DNA from: Arion vulgaris
Lineage: Eukaryota > Mollusca > Gastropoda > Stylommatophora > Arionidae
Length of the DNA stretch: 64,000 bases
NCBI GenBank assembly: GCA_020796225.1
Contig: CM036755.1
Location: 61,055,152-61,119,151 of the forward strand
Reading direction: 5' to 3'
Shown here: one piece after another, positions 1 to 11,271 of the stretch
Position numbering within the stretch: the stretch's first letter is position 1
Layout: each line of letters starts with the position of its first letter
Notes under the pieces: generated by a model
Database searches by the model: none
What the model was told of the DNA's origin: nothing
The model's input: only the letters and a program-made list of their open reading frames with translations
Translations under genes and position numbers: made by a program

Positions 1-1108
1 TTGATACAGACATTTTAACTAGGTGGTATGTTGACGTCCGACATTTTACATAGGTGATGTGACGATTACACAGACATTTTACTAGGTGGATGTTGAGTCG
101 AACAGAATTTTATTAATGGTGGATATTTGACGTACCAGACATTCTTACTAGGTGGATTTTACGTCATACAGACATTTTACATAGGTGGATGTTGACTACA
201 CAGACATTTTACTAGGTGGATGTTGATGGTACACAGACATTTTTACTAGGTGGAATTGATGTACAAGACATTTTACTAGGTGGATATTGACGTACAAGAC
301 ATTTACGAGTAGTGGTATGTTGACGACACGGACATTTTACTAGGTGGATGTTGACTCACAGACATTTTACTAGAGTGGATATTGACGTGACACAGACATT
401 ATAGGTGGATGTTGACGTACACAGACATTTTACTAGGTTGGATGTGACCATTAACAGACATTTTACTGGTGGATGTTACGCACACAGACATTTTCTAGTG
501 AATGTTGCTCAGAAGTGTCTTATAGTGATATGACGTACCTCATGATTACTATGGATTACGCTACACAACTTTTACTAGTGATGTTGATGTAACAGACATT
601 TACTAGGTGATATTGACGTCACAGACATTTTACTAGGTGGATGTTGACGTACACAGACATTTTACTAGGTGGATGTTGACGTACACAGACATTTTACTAG
701 GTGGATGTTGACGTAACAGACATTTTACTAGGTGGATATTGACGTAACAGACATTTTACTAGGTGGATGTTGATACACAGACATTTACTAGTGGGTGTTG
801 ACGTACACAGACATTTTACTAGGTGGATGTTGACGTAACAGACATTTTACTAGGTGATGTTGACGTCACAGACATTTTACTAGGTGGATATTGACGTACA
901 CAGACATTTTACTAGGTGGATGTTGACGTACACAGACATTTTACTAGGTGGATATTGACGTACACAGACATTTTACTAGGTGGATGTTGACGACAGACAT
1001 TTACTAGGTGGATATTGACGTACACAGACATTTTACTAGGTGGATATTGACTTACACAGACATTTTACTAGGTGGATATTGACGTACACAGACATTTTAC
1101 TAGGTGGG
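1..1108. repeat. 32-bp minisatellite array, cut by the window edge
   Basis: About 34 head-to-tail copies of a 32-bp unit containing ACAGACATTTTACTAGGTGG followed by ATGTTGACGT or ATATTGACGT. Copies from about 600 to 1108 are nearly perfect. Copies before about 600 carry many one- to three-base deletions scattered at random, which looks more like poor consensus than natural decay. The array runs off the left edge. No protein-coding frame is sustained. Confidence 0.95.
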
Positions 1109-1127
1109 TGCAAAATAATTTCTTTTT

Positions 1128-1766
1128 AAAGGTAGTTGGTAGTTTATAATAATTCCGTTGTACCGTTATACGTTATATAGGGTCTGCAAGCAATTTATCC
1201 ATACCGCTCTATCCTGGACATCTCGCTCAATGTCCTCCATGGAACTAAGACCGATATTTCTTGCCTCTCTCAGCAAAGTTCGTTTCAGGGTCTCGTTAGG
1301 TCGTCCTCTCTTTCTTGAAATCGTTACATCCCACTTTAATGCCTGATTTGATATTCTTTGAACATGTCAACTCAAGGTGTATCCAACATATCTCCATCTT
1401 CTCCTTCTTACAACCGTTATTACTAGTGGTTCACCAGAAATTTCCTCACTTCTGAATTCGTTTCATTTTATGTTCATTATTTTTCGCAGACATTTATTTT
1501 CAAATGCATTCAACTTGCTTTCTATATCTTTAGTCATTTTACAACTCTCACTGGCATATGTTAGGATTGATACAACATTTGATTTGAAAATTCGTAATTT
1601 AGTTTTAATACTATATAACTTGCAGTTCCATATTTTATTTAGACTTTTAAAAGCTGATGTTGCTTTGACAATTAGCACTATAATTTCGTTGGTATTTTTT
1701 GATGCGGAAATTGAGATTAGATTCATATCAGATATAACTGTAGACTCCATGTATGTAACTATTATG
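1128..1766 (-). mobile_element. LINE 3' fragment (post-RT tail), family A
   Basis: The minus strand encodes the region that follows the reverse transcriptase core in many invertebrate LINEs. It contains ILTYASESCKMTK, NAFENKCLRKIM and, after frame breaks, a WRYVGYTLS-like stretch and a KRGRPNETL stretch. These correspond to the family pattern LxYGSExW...CLRRI...RWxGHxxR...GRPxxxW. The RT catalytic part is absent, so this is a 5'-truncated, frameshifted copy. A second copy of the same family lies at 7170-7610. The 5' side abuts a SINE4 tail at about 1767. A dead element; no host function is inferred. Confidence 0.75.
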
Positions 1767-2165
1767 TTTGATTGATTGATTGATTGATAGGACCATAAGC
1801 AGTGCACTTCGTTGATTAACCATGTTTCTCCGATCTCTCTCTAACACAGTAAGACCTCAGCGGCAGTGCACGAACTCCGTAGCACCGACGAGTGTACCTG
1901 AAGTCATTTTGAAGATCGCGAAACTATTTTTGTATGAATTTTATTTTTAATCTTCTCTAATAAATTTTGCCCGGGCAGCGGCTTTCCAGCCTGCTCTTCT
2001 CGATGTTGGGCTGCCAAGGGTTTTTTACGTGCTTAAATTGAACACGAGACCTACATTTTATCGTCCGTCTCCGATAGGGCTAGGAACTCGATCTCACCTA
2101 CACTGAGATTAGGAATGTCTGGTAAAATATGCTGATGGCTCCACGAGGGAGTAAATCTGGTACCA
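1767..2165 (-). mobile_element. SINE4 copy (about 430 bp family), truncated
   Basis: Begins with the (TTGA)n tail of the family, then the body shared with 25848-26260, 45536-45978 and 60845-61275 (landmarks CACTTCG, GACGAGTG, TGCCCGGGCAGC, CCGATAGG, CCACGAGGGAG). The tRNA-like head is lost at about 2165, where Penelope-like sequence begins. Orientation is minus, taking the tRNA-like head as 5'. Confidence 0.8.
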
Positions 2166-2966
2166 TTCTGAAGATGTTAATGTAGGGCAAGCTTGATGTC
2201 AAACCATCCATAATAACAAAAGTGGCTTTAGGAAAAGATATAGTACGAGTCAGTGGCACATAAGCACATCGCCGACGACAACACCGGACGGTGTGTTATT
2301 GAGGATGGTTTTACATGCGAGTCCTGCAATATACTCTACACCATCAACCGTAAACGTTGTAACAAGGCATATATAGGCGAAACTGGCAAAAGGTTTAGTG
2401 ACCGTTTCGGCCAACACTTACATATATTCACAAACGCTTTGTGACCCATGTAGCCACTCATTTAAATGGAAGGACCATTTGGTAGCTCGCGATATCCAGG
2501 TAACAGCCATCCTATCATGTCCATGTTCCTCTCATGATCGAAGTCGATTTGCTCTAGAAAGTTGTCTTATATCTTTATATGGTACCGTGCGACCTCATGG
2601 ATTCCACCTCATGGATTCAACGCACTACATTCCTAAGCTTCTTTACTTTCTCTTCTGATGCTTCATATGCCATATGTGTGTATGTTAAATGTATATATGT
2701 TAGGTATATATTATTGTTTATCTTCTTTTTTTCCACTTCTAGTTTTTATTTGCATCGATTTCGTTATTCGTTTTTAGTCACAGATTTTCATTTTAGGGCT
2801 GTTAGGGATTTATTGTCTGATACTATATGTTCATTGTCGTATAACATGTACATTTCTTCACTTCTGGTGTATCCTTTGCTTGATAAATACATTTTGACTG
2901 AAAGGTTATATGTATTATTATTGTTTTTTGTACTTTGTAAAGCTACAGTTCTTTGTTTTATAATGT
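2166..2966 (+). mobile_element. Penelope-like element fragment with GIY-YIG endonuclease remnant
   Basis: Two overlapping frames (2253-2444 and 2398-2658) encode parts of a GIY-YIG nuclease. The first has CESCNILYTINRKRC then NKAYIGETGKRFSDRFGQHL; the second has CDPCSHSFKWKDH, DRSRFALESCLISLYG. The layout (cysteine pair, YIGETG, R..R, H, then ALExxLI) matches the C-terminal endonuclease of Penelope-like retroelements. A frameshift near 2430 breaks it. About 2205-2270 matches the same region in opposite orientation (GTGGCTTTAGGAAAAGATA), so this copy also has a head-to-head junction. Its 3' tail runs directly into the minisatellite starting at 2967. The RT domain is missing. Confidence 0.75.
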
Positions 2967-4665
2967 TTCGCCATTTCTACATAGTTTTACTGCAATCTTC
3001 CCTTATATCATTTCTACATAGTTTTACTGCAATCTTCCCTTGTATCATTTCTACATAGTTTTACTGCAATCTTCCCTTGTATCATTTCTACATAGTTTTA
3101 CTGCAATCTTCCCTTGTATCGCCATTTCTACATAGTTTTACTGCAATCTTCCCTTGTATCATTTCTACATAGTTTTACTGCAATCTTCCCTTGTATCATT
3201 TCTACATAGTTTTACTGCAATCTTCCCTTGTATCGCCATTTCTACATAGTTTTACTGCAATCTTCCCTTGTATCGCCATTTCTACATAGTTTTACTGCAA
3301 TCTTCCCTTGTATCGCCATTTCTACATAGTTTTACTGCAATCTTCCCTTGTATCATTTCTACATAGTTTTACTGCAATCTTCCCTTGTATCGCCATTTCT
3401 ACATAGTTTTACTGCAATCTTCCCTTATATCATTTCTACATAGTTTTACTGCAATCTTCCCTTGTATCGCCATTTCTACATAGTTTTACTGCAATCTTCC
3501 CTTGTATCGCCATTTCTACATAGTTTTACTGCAATCTTCCCTTGTATCGCCATTTCTACATAGTTTTACTGCAATCTTCCCTTGTATCGCCATTTCTACA
3601 TAGTTTTACTGCAATCTTCCTTGTATCGCCATTTCTACATAGTTTTACGCAATCTTCCTGTATCGCCATTTCTACTAGTTTTACTGCAATCTTCCTTGAT
3701 CGCCATTTCTACATAGTTTTACTGCAATCTTCCCTTGTATCGCCATTTCTCATAGTTTTACTGCAATCTTCCTTGTATGTCGCCATTTCTACATAGTTTT
3801 ACTGCAATCTTCCCTTGTATCGCCATTTCTACATAGTTTTACTGCAATCTTCCCTTGTATCGCCATTTCTACATAGTTTTACTGCAATCTTCCTTGTATC
3901 GCATTCATGTTTCTAATCTTCTTTATGCATTTCTACATGTTTTACTGCAATCTTCCCTTATATCATTTCTACATAGTTTTACTGCAATCTTCCCTTGTAT
4001 CGCCATTTCTACATAGTTTTACTGCAATCTTCCCTTATATCATTTCTACATAGTTTTACTGCAATCTTCCCTTGTATCGCCATTTCTACATAGTTTTACT
4101 GCAATCTTCCTTATATCATTTCTACATAGTTTTACTGCAATCTTCCTTATCATTTCTACATAGTTTTACTGCAATCTTCCCTTATATCATTTCTACATAG
4201 TTTTACTGCAATCTTCCCTTGTATCCCTTTCTATAGTTTACTGCAATCTTCCTATATCATCTAAGTATCTTCTATCATTTCTCATAGTTTTACTGCAATC
4301 TTCCTTATATCATTTCTACATATTTTACGAATCTTCCTTATATTTCTACATAGTTTTACTGCAATCTTCCTTATATCATTTTACTAGTTTTACTGTTCCT
4401 ATCATTTCATAGTTTACTGCAATCTTCCTATATCATTTCTACATAGTTTATGCACTGCAATCTTCCCTTATATCATTTCTACATAGTTTTACTGCAATCT
4501 TCCCTTGTATCGCCATTTCTACATAGTTTTACTGCAATCTTCCTTATATCATTTCTACATAGTTTTACTGCAATCTTCCTTTATCATTTCTACATAGTTT
4601 TACTGTCAATCTTCCTTGTATCGCCATTTCTACATAGTTTTACTGCAATCTTCCCTTATATCGAA
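2967..4665. repeat. 40/37-bp minisatellite grown from a Penelope 3' tail
   Basis: About 43 units built on CATTTCTACATAGTTTTACT GCAATCTTCCCTTGTAT, with or without an extra CGC, giving intermixed 40- and 37-bp units. The first unit continues the Penelope 3' tail: the copy at 11165-11230 has the diverged single-copy counterpart (CTATTTACCAAGTTTGACTG then CAGTCTTCC). Units from about 3600 to 4640 carry frequent small deletions. Confidence 0.93.
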
Positions 4666-4962
4666 AACACATTTTTCGATTAATAATTTGTAAGGGTTTT
4701 AATGCAAATGTTAAAATGATTTCCCAAGATAAAACGTATTATTTCAGAAAGTTTATCACACGGAACTGTCGCACAAAACGCATAAAGGATAAAGACAGGA
4801 GATCTAAACAAGATGCGTTAAAAGCCTGCTTAAAATGCAGTATCGTTTTCTGATCTTATCAATGAATTATCACGTGATATATATACACATCGCAGTATTT
4901 TTTATCGATACCAAGGTCATTGACAAATTCTTCAACATCGTAGAGTATATCGCTTTCTTCTC
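4666..4962. other. Unassigned AT-rich stretch
   Basis: No gene, RNA or repeat family recognised. It follows the end of the minisatellite and precedes a LINE 3' end. Confidence 0.5.
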
Positions 4963-5520
4963 TTCCTCCATTTACTTTTTTATGGAAGTGTGGGAGGTGG
5001 GGGCTGGAGAGATCTTGTGTGTGCTTGTTTTAAGGCACTGTGTAAGCTGATATTCATCTTCAAAGGCTGTTCTTGATGCCGTCTCTCCATATCTTGCGTG
5101 GTCTTCCTCTTGCTTTGTACTCGTTATACTGTTTCTGTGTGGCTCTCTGTGGTAGAAGATACCAGGACATTCTTAATAGCTCTGAAGTCGGCGAAGGTCT
5201 GCCTGCATGGCGGGAGCGCCAGTCAAATGGTAAGCAGGCTTTCACGAAAAAATCAGAAGCGCTTTACCAGACGTTATGGCTAACGCCCGAATTCACAGCA
5301 GGTGAACGCTGAAGAAAAAGAATGTGTCCAAACCATTTAATCGTTTGTTCTTTTATGAATTGTATAACTGGTTTCATACCCAGTCTTCTTCTGATTTCTT
5401 CATTTCTAATTTTGTCTCTTATTATCACACCTGCAGCTCTTCTCAGACACTTCACCTCCGTCGTTATGATTTTTCCCTCATTAGCTGCTATTATACTTCA
5501 TATTTGACAGTGGTAACATA
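4963..5520 (-). mobile_element. LINE 3' fragment (post-RT tail), family B
   Basis: Minus-strand frames give MKCLRRAAGVIIRDKIRNEE then IKWFGHILFL (5264-5455), and further downstream ARGRPRKIWRDGIKN (5060-5245). This is the usual post-RT order CLRR...WxGH...GRPRxxWxD, with a frameshift between the two pieces. The non-coding 3' portion (4963-5060) matches another copy at 34965-35345, which defines the family end. Confidence 0.75.
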
Positions 5521-5554
5521 ATGTTGGCCAGAAAATCGTTTGTATAAGATTTGT

Positions 5555-6235
5555 TGCAGATTATCATCATCATCATCATTGGCCTCTTTGTCTCGGGAGA
5601 CAATAGGTGCTGCGTCACGTAGTATGTTCTGTGCTGAATCACAACGTTTCATGTGGCTGTAATGGCCTATTCTGGAGTGGCAATCCTTGCCACAGTTGCT
5701 GCAGGTAAAACTGGAGACTAGAGCCGATGCATGTGATGTTCTCTCTGCCCTCTGTGCTCTCTTTTGCCTCCACATGTGATGTTTTTCTTTTTTTCTTTTT
5801 GAGCCGCCCCTCACTGCCGCTCGCCATGCTTGCCTGTCTTTGGCCTGCCGCTCCCAATGTTTTTGTCTATGCCGCATTAAGTTAGATCACGCTTGCAGGT
5901 GTCAATGAAGCGTAATAATGGGCGCCCATGCTGTCTAGCACCAGATGCGAGTTGACCATATAGAATGTTCTTTGGGATTCTATCATCGCTCATACGGCAC
6001 ACGTGTCCCAGCCATCTGGGACATTGCTGACTCAGTAAAGTGTGCATGCTTGGAATGCCAGCACTGTTCAGGACTTCTATTTTGGGAGATGGATCTTGCC
6101 ATCGGATGTTGTATATTCGCCTGAGACAGCGCATGTGGAAGGTGTTGAGGCGATGTTCTTGTCTAGCATATGTGGTCCATGTCTCACTACCATACAGCAA
6201 AGTGCTGAGAACACACGCTTTTTTGTAGATTATAT
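5555..6235 (-). mobile_element. LINE C-terminal fragment ending in a C2H2 zinc finger
   Basis: The frame at 5877-6200 reads MLYGSETWTTYARQEHRLN, CLRRIYNIRWQD, PRWLGHVCRM and ends CKRDLT. The next frame (5491-5877) continues HWERQAKDRQAWRAAV, then CSNCGKDCHSRIGHYSH, a C2H2-like finger (C-x2-C-x12-H class). This tail order is characteristic of a widespread invertebrate non-LTR retrotransposon whose ORF ends in such a finger. A one-base frame break separates the halves. Related copies lie at 53375-54180 and 63440-63765. A (GAT/ATC)n run at about 5560-5580 marks the 3' end. Confidence 0.82.
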
Positions 6236-6335
6236 GCTAACGTTAAAACCATTAAATGAAACGAATGCATGGCACTTTAAAAGATCCTGTTCTTTCTTTA
6301 TTTCTTCCTAATCTTCAGTTGTCTCACAGTGTCAG

Positions 6336-6640
6336 AGTAAGAAGCGATTTATAAATGTACAGGATCTTGTGTACACCAAAACGTTGCAGACATTCATCAA
6401 TAGATACATGCGCAGGATACTCCATCTGCGATGGTATGACAGGACCATAAACAGGGAACTGTGGAATAAAACAGGACAACGGCAAGTACAACAAGAAATA
6501 AGGGGCAGAAGGTAGAGATGGATAGGACATACGCTGAGGAGACCCTTGACAGCATCACAAGACAGGCCTCAATGGAATCCCGAGGGTACTAGAGGTTAGA
6601 GAAGACACAGGAATACCTGTACTTAGAATAAGCTGGTTTG
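6336..6640 (+). mobile_element. LINE post-RT tail fragment
   Basis: The plus strand, read across stops and small frame slips, gives LQTFINRYMRRILHLRWYDR, RWIGHTLRRPLDSITRQA and WNPEGTRG. These match the order INxCLRRI...RWIGHTLRK...ITRQALxWNPxGxRxRG of LINE post-RT tails. Too short and broken to encode anything. Confidence 0.7.
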
Positions 6641-6879
6641 TACTAATTTGTGCTCCTTTAGAAGTAGTCTAGCAACTGTGCTAATGATTCTATAAGGGCA
6701 TTTACACGTGCTTTATAAGTTAAATGGTTGTCTCAGGGAATTAGGTGTTAAGGGAAATAAACAGGTCAATAGGCTTTCCGACACGGCTAAGGGAGAAATC
6801 GAATAAGCAGTGAACCATGTTTAGTTAGTGGTCGGATCATCATCACTGCACTTCAAACCAATTAGTCCATAAGTGTTCC

Positions 6880-7135
6880 GATCACCTCCTCAGTATGTCT
6901 TTCAGCGTGTGGCGACTAACGACACCGGCTCTTTGTTGGTTTACTATTCGTCTTTGGCTACAAGCATAGTGTTCTTGTTTAGCAACACCACATTTGATTT
7001 GGAATTCTTGCAGTCTGGTTAGTGTTGTAGATTCACCACAATTACTTGAATCATGTACACGTCCTCTCTCCCTTATGAAATTTATAATATCAGCTTGATC
7101 CATTGCTCGTCCGGTTTTTACAGTAGTCATATCTT
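6880..7135 (-). mobile_element. LINE fragment downstream of RNase H
   Basis: An 82-codon minus-strand frame reads DQADIINFIRERG, STTLTRLQEFQIKCGVAKQE, HTLKDILRR. The ADIIN...TLxRL.E...K.G..xQ...SRHTLKDIL block recurs after an RNase H motif at 52700-53155 and again at 7700-8015. It is therefore the C-terminal extension of an RNase H-bearing LINE. No catalytic residues are in this piece. Confidence 0.65.
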
Positions 7136-7169
7136 CAAGCCATATCGGGCGTTCATTTTCTCTTACACT

Positions 7170-7610
7170 TGTATAATAATAATAATAATTCCTCTCGTAC
7201 CGTTATACGTTACATAGGGCCTGCAAGTATTTTCTCCATACCGCTCTATCCTGTGCAACTCGCTCAATCTCCTCCATGGAACTGAGACCGATATTTCCTG
7301 CCTCTCTCAGCAAAGTTCGTTTAGGGTCTCTTTAGGTCGACCTCTCTTTCTTGAACCCTTTGCATCCCACTTCAATGCCTGCTTTGATATTCGTTGATCA
7401 TTTCTCAAGGTGTGCCCAACATATCTCCATCTTCTCTTTCTATAACAATTGTTACTAGTGGTTGACCAGACATGTCTCTGATTTCATCACTTCTTCTGAA
7501 TTCGTTCCATTTTATAGTCATTATTTTTCTCAGACATCTATTTTCAAATGCATTCAACTTGCTTTCTATATCTTTAGTCATTTTCCAAAAATCCAGTTGC
7601 ACTTGCATGC
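7170..7610 (-). mobile_element. LINE 3' fragment, family A, with (ATT)n tail
   Basis: Second copy of the family at 1128-1766: KMTKDIESKLNAFENRCLRK then IMTIKWNEFRRSDEI (7405-7608). The plus-strand AATAATAATAATAATAATTC at about 7174-7194 reads as a 3' (ATT)n tail on the minus strand, typical of RTE/CR1-like LINEs that end in a short microsatellite instead of poly(A). 5'-truncated and frameshifted. Confidence 0.75.
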
Positions 7611-7699
7611 CTTAGCGCAAAAATATAACTGATTTATGTCAACCTAGCCCTCCTCAGCGACTCCATTCATTGTTTCCGAGCCCAGCCTGTTTCAATATT

Positions 7700-8015
7700 C
7701 CGTAGCATACTCATTGATTCAATGAGTGAACATGCATGGGCAAAGGTATGTGATTCCAGCCATGTTGATATTTTAAATTATATAATGGAGACAATGAGTG
7801 TAAACGATTCAAAAAGAAAGATATTGATAAACTGCTCCTTAACAAGAGCACAAGCATATCAAATCAAATGGAATGTAGTCAGACAGGATGGCTATGCAGG
7901 AAACAAAATAAAAATAGTAAGCTAACACAGAACTGATGTTGCTAGTCACCATACGTTGAAAGACATCATGGGAAGAGATCGTATATGGAATAATAGGATC
8001 ATTGAGCTATGATGA
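7700..8015 (+). mobile_element. LINE fragment downstream of RNase H, second copy
   Basis: The frame at 7722-7925 reads VDILNYIMETM, SLTRAQAYQIKWNVVRQDGY and, after a stop, SHHTLKDIMGRDRIWN. It parallels the minus-strand fragment at 6880-7135 (VSRHTLKDILRR). It is inverted relative to that copy and more diverged. Confidence 0.6.
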
Positions 8016-8604
8016 TGATCTCTCTAAACTAAACATATTTAACCTTTGTTGTTTTGACACAGTGGGAATTGTATTAAGAACAAACTATTTCTGGAGAGGA
8101 CACATTGTCTATCTTCCTGCTCTTTTTTATTTAATAATGAATTCTGCTGCATGGCTCAGAACTTTTTGCTATAGCTACGAAATTGTGCATTTTCATTAAA
8201 TTCATCGTCAGCCACCCATTTCTAATTTATTGACAATTTCTCTCTCTTGTTCATCAACAAACACATTCACACACACTCTCTCTCTCTCTCCTTCTGTTTT
8301 TTCCTTTCATTCGAATTCAATATCCCAAATAATTTGATTTCCAAATTAAAATAGCTTGTGCATACACGATACATTTTCATGAGAGCAACGCGATATATTG
8401 GATTCAATTTCACAGAACAGAATGAACGAGTTAAGCAGAATATGATAGCAATCCCTTTGTAATATATATATATATATCAGTTATCATCAAATATCCTGCC
8501 CTGAGCAGAACTTGACCACCCTAACACTCTATGGGAATTTCGAAATATCTCTCTCTCTTATAGACTATTTGTCCAGCCTCTGCAGCCGTCATTCTTAAAT
8601 CATC
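8016..8604. other. Unassigned stretch with simple repeats
   Basis: No gene recognised. It contains a (CT)n run at about 8275-8292 and a short (AT)n run at about 8462-8477. Confidence 0.5.
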
Positions 8605-8860
8605 ACTTCTTCTTCGAAAGCTCCATATCGACCACTTGTTAACGACTCTTTGTGATTTGTATGTGATCTGAGTCTAAGAGCGATTTGCATTGTGCCAGTT
8701 GTGACTTGTGCCTACAAGTAGGCCAGAAATCCGATTTCTGCGATGCTTTTTATTTACTTGGGTACCTTCCGTAGACCCCTACATTAGTCGACTCTTGCGA
8801 CGTGCCTTGTAGGCAGCAGAGTTAATAATTTACGCTTCCCTTGCGAGCCCCGGTGAAATC
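8605..8860 (-). mobile_element. SINE5 copy
   Basis: A member of a roughly 240-bp dispersed family found at least six times here. Plus-strand order is CTTCTTCGAAAGCTCC, GTATGTGATCTGAG, CTAAGAGCGATT, TTTTTATTTACT, GACTCTTGCGACGTGCC (diverged core motif), TTGCGAGCCCCG. The element ends in (GAA)n, so this copy is minus. No clear tRNA boxes; SINE or other short non-autonomous retroelement. Confidence 0.8.
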
Positions 8861-8864
8861 ATAA

Positions 8865-9115
8865 CACACTCTTGATCCATCTTCTCCGTGGTCTTTCTCT
8901 TCTCCCATTTGCCGGAATGTGTCCTTTCATAATAGTTTTCTCCAACTAGTTGTGTCTCTTTATAATAGTTTTCTCCAACTAGTTGTGTCTCTTTATAAGT
9001 CCAAAGTACTTAAAATTGTTCATTCTTATTTGTAGCATCAACCAGTTTTCTTTGATTTCGAATTCTTTTTAGATAGATCTATTTGATCTATTTATATAAC
9101 GCGGGACCTGCGACT
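8865..9115 (-). mobile_element. LINE post-RT tail, family C
   Basis: Minus-strand translation across small slips gives KENWLMLQIRMNNFKYFGLI then KGHIPANGRRERPRRRWIKS. These match other family C copies at 16565-17240, 29455-29800, 38530-38930 and 58060-58420. An internal direct duplication of about 34 bp (TTTATAATAGTTTTCTCC) lies at 8929-8996. Confidence 0.65.
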
Positions 9116-9357
9116 TAGCGTTCATCACCGATAGAATTAGACAGTCAATCTTTAAGAACAGAGATTTCTGTGAAATATTCAGATCGCTTTACGGGGGAAT
9201 GTACAGAGAACCTTTGAAGAGAGAGACTAGTATATTACATCCACGCCACAGAGTGTTCCCTCATTACCAATGACAAAGATTTATATATTTGTGTTACAAT
9301 TATTTCGTTATTCATTTTATTCCCAGATTTCCATTAGAAACGTTTGTATTTAGTCGT
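9116..9357. other. Unassigned stretch
   Basis: No gene or repeat family assigned with confidence. Around 9205-9235 it weakly resembles 20630-20660 (CTTTGAAGAG, TATA-rich). Confidence 0.4.
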
Positions 9358-10311
9358 CAAAGTACTATAGTTTTACAAAATACATAAACAGTGACGATAA
9401 ACAGCAACGTTTCGACCAACAAGGCCTTTATAAAGCAAACGAACAAACAGGAGTGACAAATTAAAATGAAACACAAATGGACGACCAAATACCAACGTAT
9501 CTAAGGAAAATCTGGAATAAAAACGAATAACGAAATAAATGTAACACAAAAACACACATAAAAACTAGAAATAGAAAAGAAACAATGAAACATCTAGTAA
9601 ATATATAACTTGAATACATGCAACATATACCCATATAGATTATAAAGCATGGGAAGAGAAAGTACTAAGAAGCATAAGAATGTAATACATGCAACATATA
9701 CCATAGAGATTACAAAGCATGGGAAGAGAAAGTACTAAGAAGCATAAGAATGTAATACGTTGAGCCGCGTGGTCGCAAGGTACCATACAAAGAAATCAAC
9801 CGATTCTCCAGAGCAAATCGACTACGATCATCAGAGGAACATGATCGGATGGCTGTGACCTGGACATCGCAAGCTCCTGAATGGCCAGTATCATTGAAAT
9901 GGGTAGCTACAGGGTCACAGAGCATTGGCGTATATCGCGTAAGTGTTGGGCGAATCGGTCACTGAGTCTCCTGCCGGTTTCCCCAATATAGGCCTTGTTG
10001 CACCGCTTGCAGATAATGGCATAGATAATATTACGGGACTTGCACGTGAAACTGTCTTCAACAACTAACGTGGCTTTTGGAAAAGACACCGTGCGGGTCT
10101 GTATTACATAAGCACAAGTGTTACAGCGCCGACGGCCACACTGGATGGTGCCAAAATGACTCTGGATGTTAGGCTTGAGGCGACTGTGAACTAACATATC
10201 CTTAAGGATTCTGTCCCGTCTGTACGCCACCAAAGGATAGTGTTGGAAGATTGAACGTGTATCAGGATCAGACTGAAGAATGGAGAGATGACGGAATAAG
10301 ACTTTCTTCAC
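9358..10311 (-). mobile_element. Penelope-like element, left arm of inverted pair (GIY-YIG domain)
   Basis: Minus-strand frame 9907-10311 (134 codons) reads RRDRILKDMLVHSRLKPN, CGRRRCNTCAYV, FTCKSRNIIYAIICKRCNKA, YIGETGRRLSDRFAQHL. Frame 9710-9925 then continues ATHFNDTGHSGACDVQ, DRSRFALENRLISLYG. This is a GIY-YIG nuclease with the zinc-coordinating C/H residues typical of Penelope-like endonucleases. A one-base frameshift at about 9910-9925 splits it; no RT domain is present. A 70-bp direct duplication near 9630-9760 and the hammerhead-like tail at 9402-9436 follow. Mirror copy at 10372-11165. Confidence 0.85.
9402..9436 (-). ncRNA. Hammerhead-like motif in Penelope tail, degenerate
   Basis: The minus strand reads CTTTATAAAGGCCTTGTTGG then TCGAAACGTTGCTG. 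GGCC...GGTC can form helix II and is followed by the conserved GAAAC. The CUGAUGA-type core is degraded to TTATAAA, so catalysis is unlikely. Penelope-like elements are known to carry hammerhead motifs in their terminal regions. Confidence 0.4.
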
Positions 10312-11083
10312 AAGGAACTATGAGGGTGGAAAGTTAAGACAAGTTTCACCCTGTCAGAACTCATCAAGTTTCATCCAGTGTGGCCGTCGGCGCTGTAACA
10401 CTTGTGCTTATGTAATACAGACCCGCACGGTGTCTTTTCCAAAAGCCACGTTAGTTGTTGAAGACAGTTTCACGTGCGAGTCCGTAATATTATCTATGCC
10501 ATTATCTGCAAGCGGTGCAACAAGGCCTATATTGGGGAAACCAGCAGGAGACTCAGTGACCGATTCGCCCAACACTTACGCGATATACGCCAATGCTCTG
10601 TGACCCTGTAGCTACCCATTTCAATGATACTGGCCATTCAGGAGCTTGCGATGTCCAGGTCACAGCCATCCGATCATGTTCCTCTGATGATCGTAGTCGA
10701 TTTGCTCTGGAGAATCGGTTGATTTCTTTGTATGGTACCTTGCGACCACGCGGGCTCAACGTATTACATTCTTATGCTTCTTAGTACTTTCTCTTCCCAT
10801 GCTTTGTAATCTCTATGGGTATATGTTGCATGTATTACATTCTTATGCTTCTTAGTACTTTCTCTTCCCATGCTTTATAATCTATATGGGTATATGTTGC
10901 ATGTATTCAAGTTATATATTTACTAGATGTTTCATTGTTTCTTTTCTATTTCTAGTTTTTATGTGTGTTTTTGTGTTACATTTATTTCGTTATTCGTTTT
11001 TATTCCAGATTTTCCTTAGATACGTTGGTATTTGGTCGTCCATTTGTGTTTCATTTTAATTTGTCACTCCTGTTTGTTCGTTT

Positions 11084-11118
11084 GCTTGATAAAGGCCTTG
11101 TTGGTCGAAACGTTGCTG
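11084..11118 (+). ncRNA. Hammerhead-like motif in Penelope tail
   Basis: GCTTGATAAAGGCCTTGTTG then GTCGAAACGTTGCTG. Helix II is GGCC/GGTC and is followed by GAAAC. The core TTGATAA differs from the canonical CTGATGA at two positions. It sits in the 3' region of the element, where Penelope hammerheads are known. Confidence 0.45.
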
Positions 11119-11271
11119 TTTATCGTCACTGTTTATGTATTTTGTAAAACTATAGTACTTTGTTTGTACGTGTTTCACTATTTACCAAGTTTGACTGCAG
11201 TCTTCCCCCTATTTCGATATTTAGTCGTCCATTTGTTGTTTTTTTTTAATTTCTCACTCCTGTTATTCGTT

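Larger units (their letters stand above)
9358..11165. repeat. Large inverted repeat made of two Penelope copies
   Basis: Arms 9358-10147 (minus) and 10372-11165 (plus) are near-identical reverse complements of about 790 bp. The spacer of about 225 bp consists of left-arm-only coding sequence (10148-10311) plus about 60 bp unique. Shared derived marks in both arms (frameshift, internal duplication) show that one arm copied the other or that both came from one template. Confidence 0.85.

Noticed and set aside
1..1108. Possible CRISPR array (regular 32-bp period)
   Set aside because: There are no unique spacers, the whole unit repeats, and the window is eukaryotic.
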